A DNA stretch of 30,240 nt, taken from positions 1 to 30,240 of the forward strand of contig DKDS01000005.1 of assembly GCA_002451855.1 (NCBI GenBank), given 5' to 3'. Below are positions 1 through 6,596 of this stretch, piece after piece. The notes beneath the pieces are model-generated. The model was not told the origin of the DNA and made no database searches. It saw only the letters and a list, made by a program, of their open reading frames with translations. How positions within the stretch are numbered: the first letter of the stretch is position 1; each line of letters opens with the position of its first letter. This stretch comes from Ruminococcaceae bacterium UBA6842. GTDB taxonomy: Bacteria; Bacillota; Clostridia; Oscillospirales; Acutalibacteraceae. Position numbers and translations under genes: made by a program.

Positions 1-125
1 TCGGCAGGCTTTTCCGCCGGAGCTGCCTGCTGTGCTTTTTTCATAATGTTCTGATACATCCGCTCTTTCGCACCGGCTTCCGGCTCGATAGCGTCGATGG
101 ACTCTTTGATTTTCTTTTCACTCAC
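1..125 (-). CDS. Probable anti-sigma factor N-terminus (partial)
   Basis: The first 41 codons of a gene that leaves the window at its left edge. It starts with GTG at 125, preceded by AGGAGG at 140-135. The start overlaps the stop of the upstream sigma factor gene by four bases (GTGA), which is typical of translational coupling. The visible peptide begins MSEKKIKESIDAIEPEAG and continues as a charged, helical cytoplasmic segment without a membrane span. Genes directly downstream of ECF sigma factors with this kind of N-terminus are commonly membrane anti-sigma factors (DUF4179-like) in Clostridia. That assignment is inference from position, since the diagnostic membrane and extracellular parts are not in the window. 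Confidence 0.6.
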   Translation of the reverse strand, partial: MSEKKIKESIDAIEPEAGAKERMYQNIMKKAQQAAPAEKPA

Positions 126-616
126 GGCTCAAAACCTCCTATCTGCCGCCTGAGTAGCTCTCTCGCTTCCCGCAAATGATTGCGGATCGTGGAGGGCGGC
201 TTTTTGAGCATTTCTGCGATCTCATCTGTCTTGTAGTCCATATAGTAATGCAGATAAATAACATCCTTGTATTTTGTGGGCAGTTTTTTAACGACCTCAA
301 GGGTTTCGTCTATGGGTGCGGTATTCTCATTCGGAATTTCGGGTGCTTCGTCAATAGGCGTGACCTGCTTTCGCCACCAGTGCTTTAATCGGTCTTTGCA
401 GAGATTGATGGCGGTTACCGTCAGCCACTTCTTCTCGTGCGTTTCATCATTAAAGGTGAGATCTCCTGTCAACACTTTAACGAATACATCCTCTGTGCAG
501 TCCTCGGCTTCTGCCCGATTTTTCATATAGGTAAAGCAGAGCCGATACACCAGCTTGTAATTCCGTTCATAGAATGCCTCGAACCATTCGCACGTACGCT
601 GCGAATTTTCCGGCAT
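122..616 (-). CDS. ECF-type RNA polymerase sigma-70 family sigma factor
   Basis: A 164-residue extracytoplasmic-function sigma factor that would direct RNA polymerase to a small regulon. Region 2 is visible at about residues 13-75 (FYERNYKLVYRLCFTYMKN, then AEDCTEDVFVKVL). Region 4 with its helix-turn-helix is at about 105-160 (LPTKYKDVIYLHYYMDYK, then IAEMLKKPPSTIRNHLREAR). Length is normal for the family. The ATG at 616 is chosen because it is preceded at 7 bases by a clear AGGAGG; the reading frame stays open upstream to 655 but without a comparable site. The next gene overlaps its stop codon and is probably the cognate anti-sigma factor. A minus-strand extended -10 promoter lies about 80 bases upstream of the start. 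Confidence 0.93.
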   Translation of the reverse strand: MPENSQRTCEWFEAFYERNYKLVYRLCFTYMKNRAEAEDCTEDVFVKVLTGDLTFNDETHEKKWLTVTAINLCKDRLKHWWRKQVTPIDEAPEIPNENTAPIDETLEVVKKLPTKYKDVIYLHYYMDYKTDEIAEMLKKPPSTIRNHLREARELLRRQIGGFEP

Positions 617-696
617 ATTTTTTCCTCCTGTATGTATAACGATTGAGATCACCATTTTGTCGGGTGATTTGATGCGATATCGTTGCTTTTGTTATG

Positions 697-706
697 ATTA
701 TAGCAT
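697..706 (-). promoter_or_regulatory. Candidate extended -10 promoter of the sigma factor gene
   Basis: On the minus strand the sequence reads TATGCTATAAT, a perfect -10 hexamer with an upstream TG extension. The -35 region at the matching distance (TGGAAA) is poor, which fits an extended -10 promoter. The inferred leader before the ATG at 616 is about 75 bases. Confidence 0.5.
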
Positions 707-719
707 ATTGGGATAACTA

Positions 720-1175
720 TTTCCATATTTTCGACGCAAAAGATATACGAAGCGGCCGTAAAATCGCACAGATCGTATTTCCGGTTGATTTTTCTTATGG
801 AACAGTGTATAATAATTTTGGAATGAGTAAGCCTGCGGATGTTATTCTCCTCAAAAATGAGCAGTTTCTGTGCGTGAAGGCTTGCGATATTTAGCAGATA
901 TGTGACAACACAATGACAACGGGAATTATGATACACCATAATTCTTGGATAATCTAAGTAATCCTGATAATCGAAGCTAAACCGTCTATACAAAATCGTT
1001 TAGGTCACGGTTTCAGGGAGCGAGTGGGAATAATATCAAGAGCAGTGCAAATCCGCATAAACACTGGGGTTTAGGCTCTTAAATTCCCGATTTGATAGCA
1101 AAATGATAGCAAACTGTAAAACGGCTTTATTCTAAGTGTTCTATCGGTTTGCAGGTACAATTATTTTAATATTAT
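720..1175. other. Non-coding stretch without a recognisable gene
   Basis: No reading frame here has both a ribosome binding site and a recognisable product. Around 1022-1033 the plus strand reads GAGTGGGAATAA, resembling the 3' end of guaA, a known target for integrating elements, but the preceding bases are not guaA. The motif ATAGCAAAATGATAGCAAA occurs near 1095-1115. I regard the stretch as the edge of a decayed element. Confidence 0.4.
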
Positions 1176-1216
1176 AAAAGGCATTACTGACTTTTGCAGT
1201 CGGTAATGCCTTTTTT
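1176..1216. terminator. Hairpin terminator
   Basis: Arms 1176-1191 and 1199-1214 pair over 16 bases with a single G-T wobble position around a 7-base loop, flanked by A-run and T-run (GGTAATGCC then TTTTTT). It can act in either direction. On the minus strand it lies just beyond the stop codon of the fragment ending at 1235. Confidence 0.85.
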
Positions 1217-1234
1217 GCGTTTTTTGTATTCCGT

Positions 1235-1361
1235 TTACTTACGAGAATTGAAAGCTACGCTTTCAGGATAGTTATATCTCCAATTATCGTATTTCTCTTT
1301 TGTAATTTCTTCGTTCTTGAGTTTTTCTGTTTGTTCCTGCCAAGCGGAAATCATATCAAAC
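1235..1361 (-). pseudogene. C-terminal fragment of an unidentified protein
   Basis: The minus strand is open from about 1361 to a TAA at 1235. It reads through FDMISAWQEQTEKLKN, then EEITKEKYDNWRYNYPESVA. The helical, charged tail with a Trp-Arg-Tyr motif looks like the end of a mobile-element protein, possibly a recombinase, but I cannot name the family. There is no start codon with a ribosome binding site, the upstream part is replaced by the oppositely oriented relaxase remnant, and a terminator follows directly. A remnant left by rearrangement is the likeliest reading. Confidence 0.4.
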
Positions 1362-1815
1362 ATTTTAAAGAAAATCTATCACGAATTATTTGATGAAGTA
1401 CTAAAAAGATATAACGAAAAGCAGACAAGAACCGACCGCAGAATAGAAACTTACTATGAGAAAATCAGAAGTTCCAAGGAGGAAAAGCCGTTTCACGAAC
1501 TGATTTTGCAGATTGGCGATAAAGAAAATATGAGTGTCGAAAGCGAAAACGGACAGCTTGCAGGGCAAGTTTTAGATGAGTATTACCGTGGTTTTTAAGA
1601 GAAAAATCCAAACTTAAAAGTGTTCTCCGCTCATCTCCATATGGATGAGGCAACGCCGCATTTGCATATTGATTTTGTTCCGTTCGCAACTGGCAGCAAG
1701 CGTGGACTTGATACGAGAGTATCACTCAAACAAGCTCTTGCTACACAAGGCTTCAAAGGTGGAACTCGTGGAGATACCGAGTGGAATCAGTGGGTAAGTG
1801 CAGAAAAATCCACTT
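1362..1815 (+). pseudogene. mobV: MobV/Pre-type plasmid mobilisation relaxase remnant
   Basis: The fragment keeps the central part of a Mob/Pre relaxase, an enzyme that nicks DNA at oriT for conjugative mobilisation. KKIYHELFDEVLKRYNEKQ is followed by the catalytic histidine motif HLHMDEATPHLHID at about 1630-1671 and by GSKRGLDTRVSLKQAL. The frame is continuous, but codon 1596-1598 is TAA where relatives have a Gln codon, so a single C-to-T change split the gene. The N-terminal DNA-binding part is missing and the homology stops near 1815, where an unrelated surface-protein tail begins. It is broken at three places and cannot be functional. Confidence 0.85.
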
Positions 1816-1818
1816 TAG

Positions 1819-2121
1819 GATGACATTGAATGCTGTGATTTAATGGATACGGTTTCTCTAAAGCAGGACGAATGGACAAAGGTGACCTACCGCTTTAAGA
1901 ATAAGGGCTACTATTTAAGAATCTGAAGCTCAGGAAATGCAAGCCTTTTCTTCGATGATGTTTTGGTAGTTCCGCTTGATAACGCTGGAGGTATCAATTA
2001 CAATGTGCCGATTACAGGCGAAAATGCAGACGCCGTAATTGCTTCGATAGTAGTAATGGCGGCATCACTCTTTGTTTTGGTATTGTTGCAATCAAAGGTA
2101 ATTAAGACAAAAAATAAATAG
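1819..2121 (+). pseudogene. C-terminal remnant of a surface protein with membrane anchor
   Basis: The frame from about 1819 to the TAG at 2121 encodes a beta-strand-rich end (DEWTKVTYRFKNKGYYLRI, stop, SSGNASLFFDDVLVVPLD). A transmembrane segment follows (ADAVIASIVVMAASLFVLVL) and then a basic tail (QSKVIKTKNK). The first part resembles the end of a carbohydrate-binding or jelly-roll module. An ITGEN sequence precedes the membrane span where a sorting or linker motif would be expected. A TGA at 1924-1926 interrupts it and the N-terminal part is missing, having been replaced by the relaxase remnant. A strong terminator follows directly. It is a dead gene end, parent family uncertain. Confidence 0.6.
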
Positions 2122-2131
2122 TCTTTAACAC

Positions 2132-2165
2132 AAATACCGCGCTGAATTTCAGCGCGGTATTTTCA
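2132..2165. terminator. Strong hairpin terminator
   Basis: Perfect 14-base inverted repeat (AAATACCGCGCTGA) at 2132-2145 and 2149-2162 with a 3-base loop and flanking A/T bases. It lies 10 bases after the surface-protein remnant. Confidence 0.9.
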
Positions 2166-2290
2166 GTCCGTAAATAAACTCAAAAGTCTATTTTTGCGGT
2201 GTCTTGCCTTTGAAAGGCATAAAAAACAAAGAAAAATCATACAGTTAATTAGTCGACAGGTGCGAATACACCTACTGGGGAGTTAATTGT

Positions 2291-2422
2291 ATGAAAGAAG
2301 CGACAAAGGACAGAGCAGAAATATTAGGCGAATATATTCTTGATACGGGGGCTACCGTAAGAGCGGCGGCAAAGGTTTTTAAAATAAGCAAATCTACCGT
2401 ACATACGGCAGTAACAATATAG
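2291..2422 (+). pseudogene. spoIIID: Truncated SpoIIID-like sporulation regulator
   Basis: The 43-codon frame begins MKEATKDRAEILGEYILD and continues TGATVRAAAKVFKISKSTVH. This matches the N-terminal half of SpoIIID, the mother-cell sporulation transcription factor of about 80-90 residues, including its helix-turn-helix. It then departs from the family (the usual HKDVTERL becomes HTAVTI) and stops. The C-terminal basic helix needed for normal DNA binding is gone. A modest Shine-Dalgarno (GGGGAG) sits 7 bases before the ATG. It is most likely a decayed duplicate. A functional mini-protein that keeps only the helix-turn-helix is possible but unsupported. Confidence 0.75.
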
Positions 2423-2471
2423 AACGGTTTGTGTGGCTGGTAGCATAACCTCCGCAAAACCGAATAAAAAG

Positions 2472-2506
2472 AAAATCAGCACGGCTTTACGCCGTACTGA
2501 TTTTTG
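2472..2506. terminator. Hairpin terminator
   Basis: Arms AAAATCAGCACGGC (2472-2485) and GCCGTACTGATTTT (2491-2504) pair with one mismatch around a 5-base loop and are followed by T residues. It lies downstream of the SpoIIID-like fragment. Confidence 0.8.
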
Positions 2507-2657
2507 CTTTGTCAATGACAAAGTTAACCGCATTGTTCCACAGGGGAAAAAGAATAGCTCTTAGCAAAAAGTGGGACAAAAAAGAAAAGCGGTATGATGA
2601 TTTTCGGCATAGATGCGAATTTGAAATATAAGTACGGAAATAAGAAAGCACAAAAAT

Positions 2658-2727
2658 AAACCCCTAAATGGGCGCTCCGAAGAAGTAATGCCGTCGGCAA
2701 ACTTTCGGTGACCATTTAGGGGTTTTG
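2658..2727. repeat. Long nested hairpin, possible small structured element
   Basis: The sequence AACCCCTAAATGG at 2659-2671 pairs with CCATTTAGGGGTT at 2712-2724. The 40-base interior can fold further (CCGAA/TTCGG and a GCCG-TC-GGC mini-hairpin). The right arm ends in TTTTG, so it may be a terminator. The large structured interior would also fit a small palindromic repeat element or a structured RNA. No gene lies between 2423 and 3071. Confidence 0.55.
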
Positions 2728-2784
2728 TTTGTAATACGAGCTTAAACGGCTATTCAAGCCTTCGGCTAAGCCGATTGGTCCTGA

Positions 2785-2819
2785 CTTTATGCAATTTTTT
2801 CATAGAGTTCGGCACTCTG
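2785..2819. repeat. Left inverted repeat flanking the recombinase gene
   Basis: Read on the minus strand, the arm matches the right copy at 4267-4296 exactly over 22 bases (containing AGAGTGCCGAACTCT). It matches again over GCATAAAG after a few extra A/T bases. The core is itself a dyad, AGAGT-N5-ACTCT, the geometry expected of a site for a tyrosine recombinase. The match ends abruptly on the inner side at CTCTG. Confidence 0.8.
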
Positions 2820-3071
2820 CGAGAGCAATTTGCTCGTTTAAGCGTAAAGATTATATCACCATACTGCGGAAAATGCAAGCAAATTCAGCCGATTTTTTAA
2901 ATTTTTCATAATGCTTCGAGCCTAATCGTGTCGAAAAGCGTCGAAATATAAGTAAATACTACTGTTTTGATTTTTATTCGCAGTCAAATTTTCAGTCAAA
3001 ATGTATTCGGTTCAATCGTTAAAATTAATACTGCTCGCATTTATCGAAAAATAAAAATCGGAGGAATTAAT

Positions 3072-4184
3072 ATGAGAAAAGGTGAAAATATTTTCAAAAG
3101 AAAAGACGGACGGTGGGAAGCGCGGTATATCAAGGGATATGAATTATCAGGTAAAGCAAAATACGGATTCTGTTACGGGAAGACCTACAGAGAGGCTAAG
3201 GAAAAGGTAAATAAATATAAAACCGCAATAGTATCCGGTTATTTAATTCCCTCCGCAGGCTCGCGTCGCCGCTTTGCTTTTTACTGCGATGAATGGTTAA
3301 GGCAGCGCAAAAGCAAAATTAAAGAGTCTACTTACATCAAATATAATACTGCTCTTGTAAAGCATATAAAGCCGAAATTGGGCGGCTGTTTTCCGCTCGG
3401 TATTACCACCGGAATAGTGGATGATTTTTCAAGAGAGTTAATTAAAAATGGTCTTGCCGTAAAAACAGTACACGATATTTTAACATTGCTTCACAGCATT
3501 TTAAAATATACCGCAACGCAATTTCCGGGAATATTTCCGAAAATTGAAATCAATTATCCGAGAAAAAACCACAAGGAAATGCGGGTACTTTCTCATGAGG
3601 AACAAAATCGTTTTGCAGAATTTTTATTAACCGATGCAGATTATTGTAAATTCGGCATATTGCTTATGATGATGACGGGAATACGGATAGGAGAGCTTTG
3701 TGCACTGAAATGGGAGAACATTAATCTGAGAGAAAAGACAATACGCATAACGGGAAGCTTGCAGCGATTGCATGACACCGAAAAAGTAGGAGAAAACCGT
3801 ACAAGAATTGTCATAGGTTCGCCCAAAAGCGACACATCTATACGTACAATCCCGATTACGGATCATACCGTTGCTCTTTGCCATCGCTTTGAAGTGAAAA
3901 ATGCTGCTGCGTTTATTCTTACCGGAACAGAAAAGTATATGGAGCCGAGAACTTTGCAGTATCGTATTGAAAAATATACCGGTGAATGTGAATTGAACGG
4001 TGTTCATGCACATACGCTCAGGCATACATTTGCAACTCGTGCCGTTGAAGTCGGATTTGAAATAAAATCATTGTCGGAAATTCTCGGTCATGCTACAACA
4101 ACAATTACTTTGGAACGGTATGTACACTCATCTATGGAATTGAAACGCACAAATATGGACAAGCTGGCAGCGGTAGGACTTTGA
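3072..4184 (+). CDS. Tyrosine recombinase/integrase
   Basis: A 370-residue site-specific recombinase that would cut and rejoin DNA at paired core sites. The N-terminus has an arm-binding (AP2-like) domain (IFKRKDGRWEARY). A core-binding domain follows at about 65-150, and the catalytic domain after about 175. The full active-site set is present: Arg205 (GIRIGELCALKW), Lys252 (SPKSDTSIRTIPI), His314 and Arg317 (HTLRH), His340 (LGHATT) and nucleophile Tyr350 (ERYVH). The ATG at 3072 is chosen for its GGAGG at 7 bases; the frame is open further upstream without a site. The gene stands alone, with no excisionase, and lies between inverted repeats at 2785-2819 and 4267-4296. It could be the integrase of a lost element or a DNA invertase; the repeats favour the second. 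Confidence 0.93.
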   Translation: MRKGENIFKRKDGRWEARYIKGYELSGKAKYGFCYGKTYREAKEKVNKYKTAIVSGYLIPSAGSRRRFAFYCDEWLRQRKSKIKESTYIKYNTALVKHIKPKLGGCFPLGITTGIVDDFSRELIKNGLAVKTVHDILTLLHSILKYTATQFPGIFPKIEINYPRKNHKEMRVLSHEEQNRFAEFLLTDADYCKFGILLMMMTGIRIGELCALKWENINLREKTIRITGSLQRLHDTEKVGENRTRIVIGSPKSDTSIRTIPITDHTVALCHRFEVKNAAAFILTGTEKYMEPRTLQYRIEKYTGECELNGVHAHTLRHTFATRAVEVGFEIKSLSEILGHATTTITLERYVHSSMELKRTNMDKLAAVGL

Positions 4185-4266
4185 TATTTGCAGTCAGGCT
4201 TTGGTGTTATTTTTCGATATATATGTTACAAAACGGGTTTTTACCGTTGTTTGTTCGTAATTTTAA

Positions 4267-4296
4267 CAGAGTGCCGAACTCTATGAAAGCATAAAG
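4267..4296. repeat. Right inverted repeat flanking the recombinase gene
   Basis: Inverted copy of 2785-2819, identical over 22 bases including the AGAGT-N5-ACTCT core, plus GCATAAAG. It lies 82 bases after the recombinase stop and about 84 bases before the TetR-family start. Inversion between the two copies would change what lies directly upstream of the SipW operon. Confidence 0.8.
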
Positions 4297-4379
4297 CCGA
4301 AAACTGCGAGCTTCCTATGTGTGAAGTTCGCCGATTTTAAGAAAGCACGTAAGTATTTGCTAACGAAGGAGATGCAAAA

Positions 4380-4988
4380 ATGCTTCCGCAAGAAGATAAA
4401 AATGTAACGATACAGCGGGAGTTGATAGAGGGAACAATCAAAACTGTGGCAGCTCTCGGTCTTGAAAACACTACAACTAATGCCATTTGTAAAATTTGCG
4501 GAGTCAATGTAGCTTATATATACCGTTTCTTCTCGGATAAAGAGGATCTGATTTCTAAAGCTTTCACTTATGTTGACGAGCAGTTTTTGAAGCAAATTCT
4601 CGAGAATTATACTGTTTTAAACTATGATAGCATCGACTATGAATCACGCTGCCATGTACTTTTCAGAAAATGTTGGGATTACCTTATGACGCATCCCAAG
4701 GATATCACATTTTATATCCGATACTATTATTCCTCGTCCTTTCAAAAATATGCGTGCGCTGAGCATATGAACCGTTATGCAGATCTCTTTGAAAAAATGA
4801 AATCGGCTTTCCCGGAATCAACAGATGTGCGTTTAGTGTTGCACCATATTCTTGATACATTACTCGGTGAGGCAACAAAGCAAATTGACAAGCCGAGAGA
4901 AGATGATGATACCGCGGCAACCAAAACATTTCATTTGATTTTCAGTGTAGTAAAAAGCTATGTAAAGCAAGATAAGTTTTGTAAGTGA
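4380..4988 (+). CDS. TetR/AcrR-family transcriptional regulator
   Basis: A 202-residue regulator and the first gene of the SipW operon. Residues 10-60 form the TetR-type helix-turn-helix (LIEGTIKTVAALGLENTTT, then ICKICGVNVAYIYRFFSDKE). The helical remainder would be the ligand and dimer domain, and it matches no family whose ligand I can name. AAGGAG lies just upstream of the ATG. The stop is only 13 bases before the next start, so it is probably co-transcribed with the surface genes and autoregulates them, as is common for TetR proteins. No convincing TetR operator dyad was found in 4297-4370. The upstream flank is instead occupied by the recombinase inverted repeat. Confidence 0.88.
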   Translation: MLPQEDKNVTIQRELIEGTIKTVAALGLENTTTNAICKICGVNVAYIYRFFSDKEDLISKAFTYVDEQFLKQILENYTVLNYDSIDYESRCHVLFRKCWDYLMTHPKDITFYIRYYYSSSFQKYACAEHMNRYADLFEKMKSAFPESTDVRLVLHHILDTLLGEATKQIDKPREDDDTAATKTFHLIFSVVKSYVKQDKFCK

Positions 4989-5001
4989 GGAGTGAAAACG
5001 G

Positions 5002-5799
5002 GTGGAACGGAATAAGAAAAACAAAATAGTTATTGTTGTACTGGCTGTTCTGCTCGGGCTAAGTCTCACGGCGCTCTGCGGAACACTCATATATAATAAA
5101 TCGGCGAGCACTGCCTCTGCTACCGTGACCGTGCCGGATAATCTGATTGCCCCGAACGAGAATATAAGCAAATCAGACGGCTCCGATACAAGGACGGCGA
5201 GCGGCTCTGCCGACGGTTGTTCTGCTGTGCCGTCAGCACAAAGCACGGTCGGCGAAATCAAAAAGGCGGCAGCCATTGAACTTTACAATAAACAGCCGGA
5301 GGAAAACACACTGTTTCAGGTGAGCAATATGCTTCCGGGCGACAGCGAAACAAAATACTTCCGTGTGCGTGTCTCTTACCACGATAAGATTACCGTTCAT
5401 TATAAAGCCTCAGTCCGTCCCGGTTACGAGAAATTAGCCGAAGTCCTGATGATAAGGGTCAAGCTGCTTTCTACGGATGAAGCAATGTACGACGGTTTAA
5501 TGCGTGATATGCCTGAAAGTCTGACGCACAAATTGGTGTCTGAGAAATCCGCCGCCGATGAGCTGTACTATGAAATCACAGCTTATTTGGATACAAGCGC
5601 AGGCAATGAATATCAGAATAAAAATTTGATTGCCGATTTTCGATGGTGGGTCGAAGAAACAGGCAGCCTGGACAAATCTCCGCAAACAGGCGATACTTCG
5701 GGAATCCTGTTGTATGCGATGCTTGCCGTCGGCTCTCTCGATATGATAATCCTTCTGCTTGTAACCCGTAGGCGTAAGGAGGCAGAAGAAAATGTCTGA
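5002..5799 (+). CDS. SPQTG-anchored surface protein of the SipW operon
   Basis: A 265-residue exported protein. Residues 1-31 form a basic then hydrophobic signal segment (KIVIVVLAVLLGLSLTALC). A Ser/Thr/Ala-rich linker runs to about residue 90. A beta-rich domain follows (LPGDSETKYFRVRVSYHDK through FRWWVEE), with the PGD-type strand seen in TasA/CalY-like proteins. The end is a cell-wall sorting signal: SPQTG at 226-230, hydrophobic segment, then RRRKEAEENV. SPxTG motifs are recognised by class B-like sortases in Clostridia; no sortase is in this window. GTG start with GGAG 9 bases upstream. Its stop overlaps the next start by 8 bases. It could be the wall anchor for the filament-like proteins encoded downstream (inference). 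Confidence 0.85.
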   Translation: MERNKKNKIVIVVLAVLLGLSLTALCGTLIYNKSASTASATVTVPDNLIAPNENISKSDGSDTRTASGSADGCSAVPSAQSTVGEIKKAAAIELYNKQPEENTLFQVSNMLPGDSETKYFRVRVSYHDKITVHYKASVRPGYEKLAEVLMIRVKLLSTDEAMYDGLMRDMPESLTHKLVSEKSAADELYYEITAYLDTSAGNEYQNKNLIADFRWWVEETGSLDKSPQTGDTSGILLYAMLAVGSLDMIILLLVTRRRKEAEENV

Positions 5800-6337
5800 A
5801 AACAAAACTGCTAAAAAGCTGACGGGCGGTATTGTCGCTATCATCATCCTTGCCGTTTGCCTTTTCATTACCACCCTTGCCCTTGTGTATGCGTCCGTTT
5901 CGGCGGAGAACAATCTGTTCCGTACGGGCAGGGTTAGAATAAACCTCAACGACGGCAAGCCGGTGATTAGAGAGCATGAATTTATCTTTGAACCGGGCAT
6001 GACCGTTGTAAAAGACTTTTTTATTGAAAACGACAGCACATGTGACGTATATTACCGCATTTATCTTGACAATGTTTCGGGCGGTCTCGGCAATGTGTTG
6101 ACCGTGACGATAAAGGACGGCGATAAGGTCCTTTACTCCGGTACGGCAAACGAGCTTACACGGCAGAATACTATTGCCGCCGACGATACCCTAAAAGTCA
6201 GACAGCATCGCAATTTGACTGCGGTGTTTCATTATCCGGAAAATTCGGGAAACGAAACGCAAAAGCTCGAACTTGCCTTTACTATGTGTGCTGAGGCAAC
6301 ACAGATCAAGAATAACCCGAATAAGCTATTCGATTGA
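5792..6337 (+). CDS. TasA/CalY-like SipW-substrate protein
   Basis: A 181-residue protein with an N-terminal membrane segment (IVAIIILAVCLFITTLALV). A YASVSAENNLFRTGRVRINL motif follows, where SipW-dependent proteins are processed and begin their jelly-roll fold. The next strands, FEPGMTVVKDFFIENDSTCD, parallel the PGD...KDFxFENNG segment of Bacillus TasA. Known TasA and CalY proteins form extracellular fibres or matrix. This one is shorter than TasA (about 260 residues) and lacks a sorting signal, so it would be released or polymerised. AAGGAGG lies 8 bases before the ATG, within the end of the preceding gene, so translation of the two is probably coupled. Confidence 0.82.
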   Translation: MSENKTAKKLTGGIVAIIILAVCLFITTLALVYASVSAENNLFRTGRVRINLNDGKPVIREHEFIFEPGMTVVKDFFIENDSTCDVYYRIYLDNVSGGLGNVLTVTIKDGDKVLYSGTANELTRQNTIAADDTLKVRQHRNLTAVFHYPENSGNETQKLELAFTMCAEATQIKNNPNKLFD

Positions 6338-6353
6338 AAAGGAAATATTAATT

Positions 6354-6584
6354 ATGCAAATACCAATAACCGAAAACGACAAATGTGTTTGTTGCGGAAG
6401 TGATACGGGCGTTCCGAAATCGACGCCGCTTGCGGAGCGAAAATATTATATCAAAGGCAGCGGTCAGCTCTGCAGTAATTGTTATTTTGAATTATATATC
6501 AGAAAAGCCGAAGATGAGACGCTCATATCGCCTGATGAGATAGATACGCTGATGCGGATGTGTAAGAAAAATAATAAACCGTAA
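6354..6584 (+). CDS. Small zinc-ribbon-like protein
   Basis: A 76-residue soluble protein with two Cys pairs, C11-x2-C14 (CVCCGSD) and C40-x2-C43 (CSNC), spaced as in a zinc ribbon. No signal peptide or membrane segment is present, so it should stay in the cytoplasm. The ATG at 6354 is chosen for the AAAGGA just upstream; the frame stays open into the preceding gene without a site. It is embedded between the TasA-like gene and the signal peptidase gene, 12 bases from the latter, so a role in making or regulating this export system is plausible. I do not recognise the family and assign no function. Confidence 0.75.
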   Translation: MQIPITENDKCVCCGSDTGVPKSTPLAERKYYIKGSGQLCSNCYFELYIRKAEDETLISPDEIDTLMRMCKKNNKP

Positions 6585-6596
6585 GGAGCCATACAA

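Noticed and set aside
649..993. A 114-codon minus-strand frame upstream of the sigma factor.
   Set aside because: No ribosome binding site, no recognisable domain, and it overlaps the likely sigma factor promoter.
1924..1926. TGA inside the surface-protein remnant as possible recoding (Trp or selenocysteine).
   Set aside because: The gene also lacks its N-terminal part, and nearby genes use TGA as a true stop.
4231..4256. AACGG-N7-CCGTT hairpin after the recombinase as its terminator.
   Set aside because: The stem is only about five solid pairs and the T-run is interrupted, so I do not list it as a feature.
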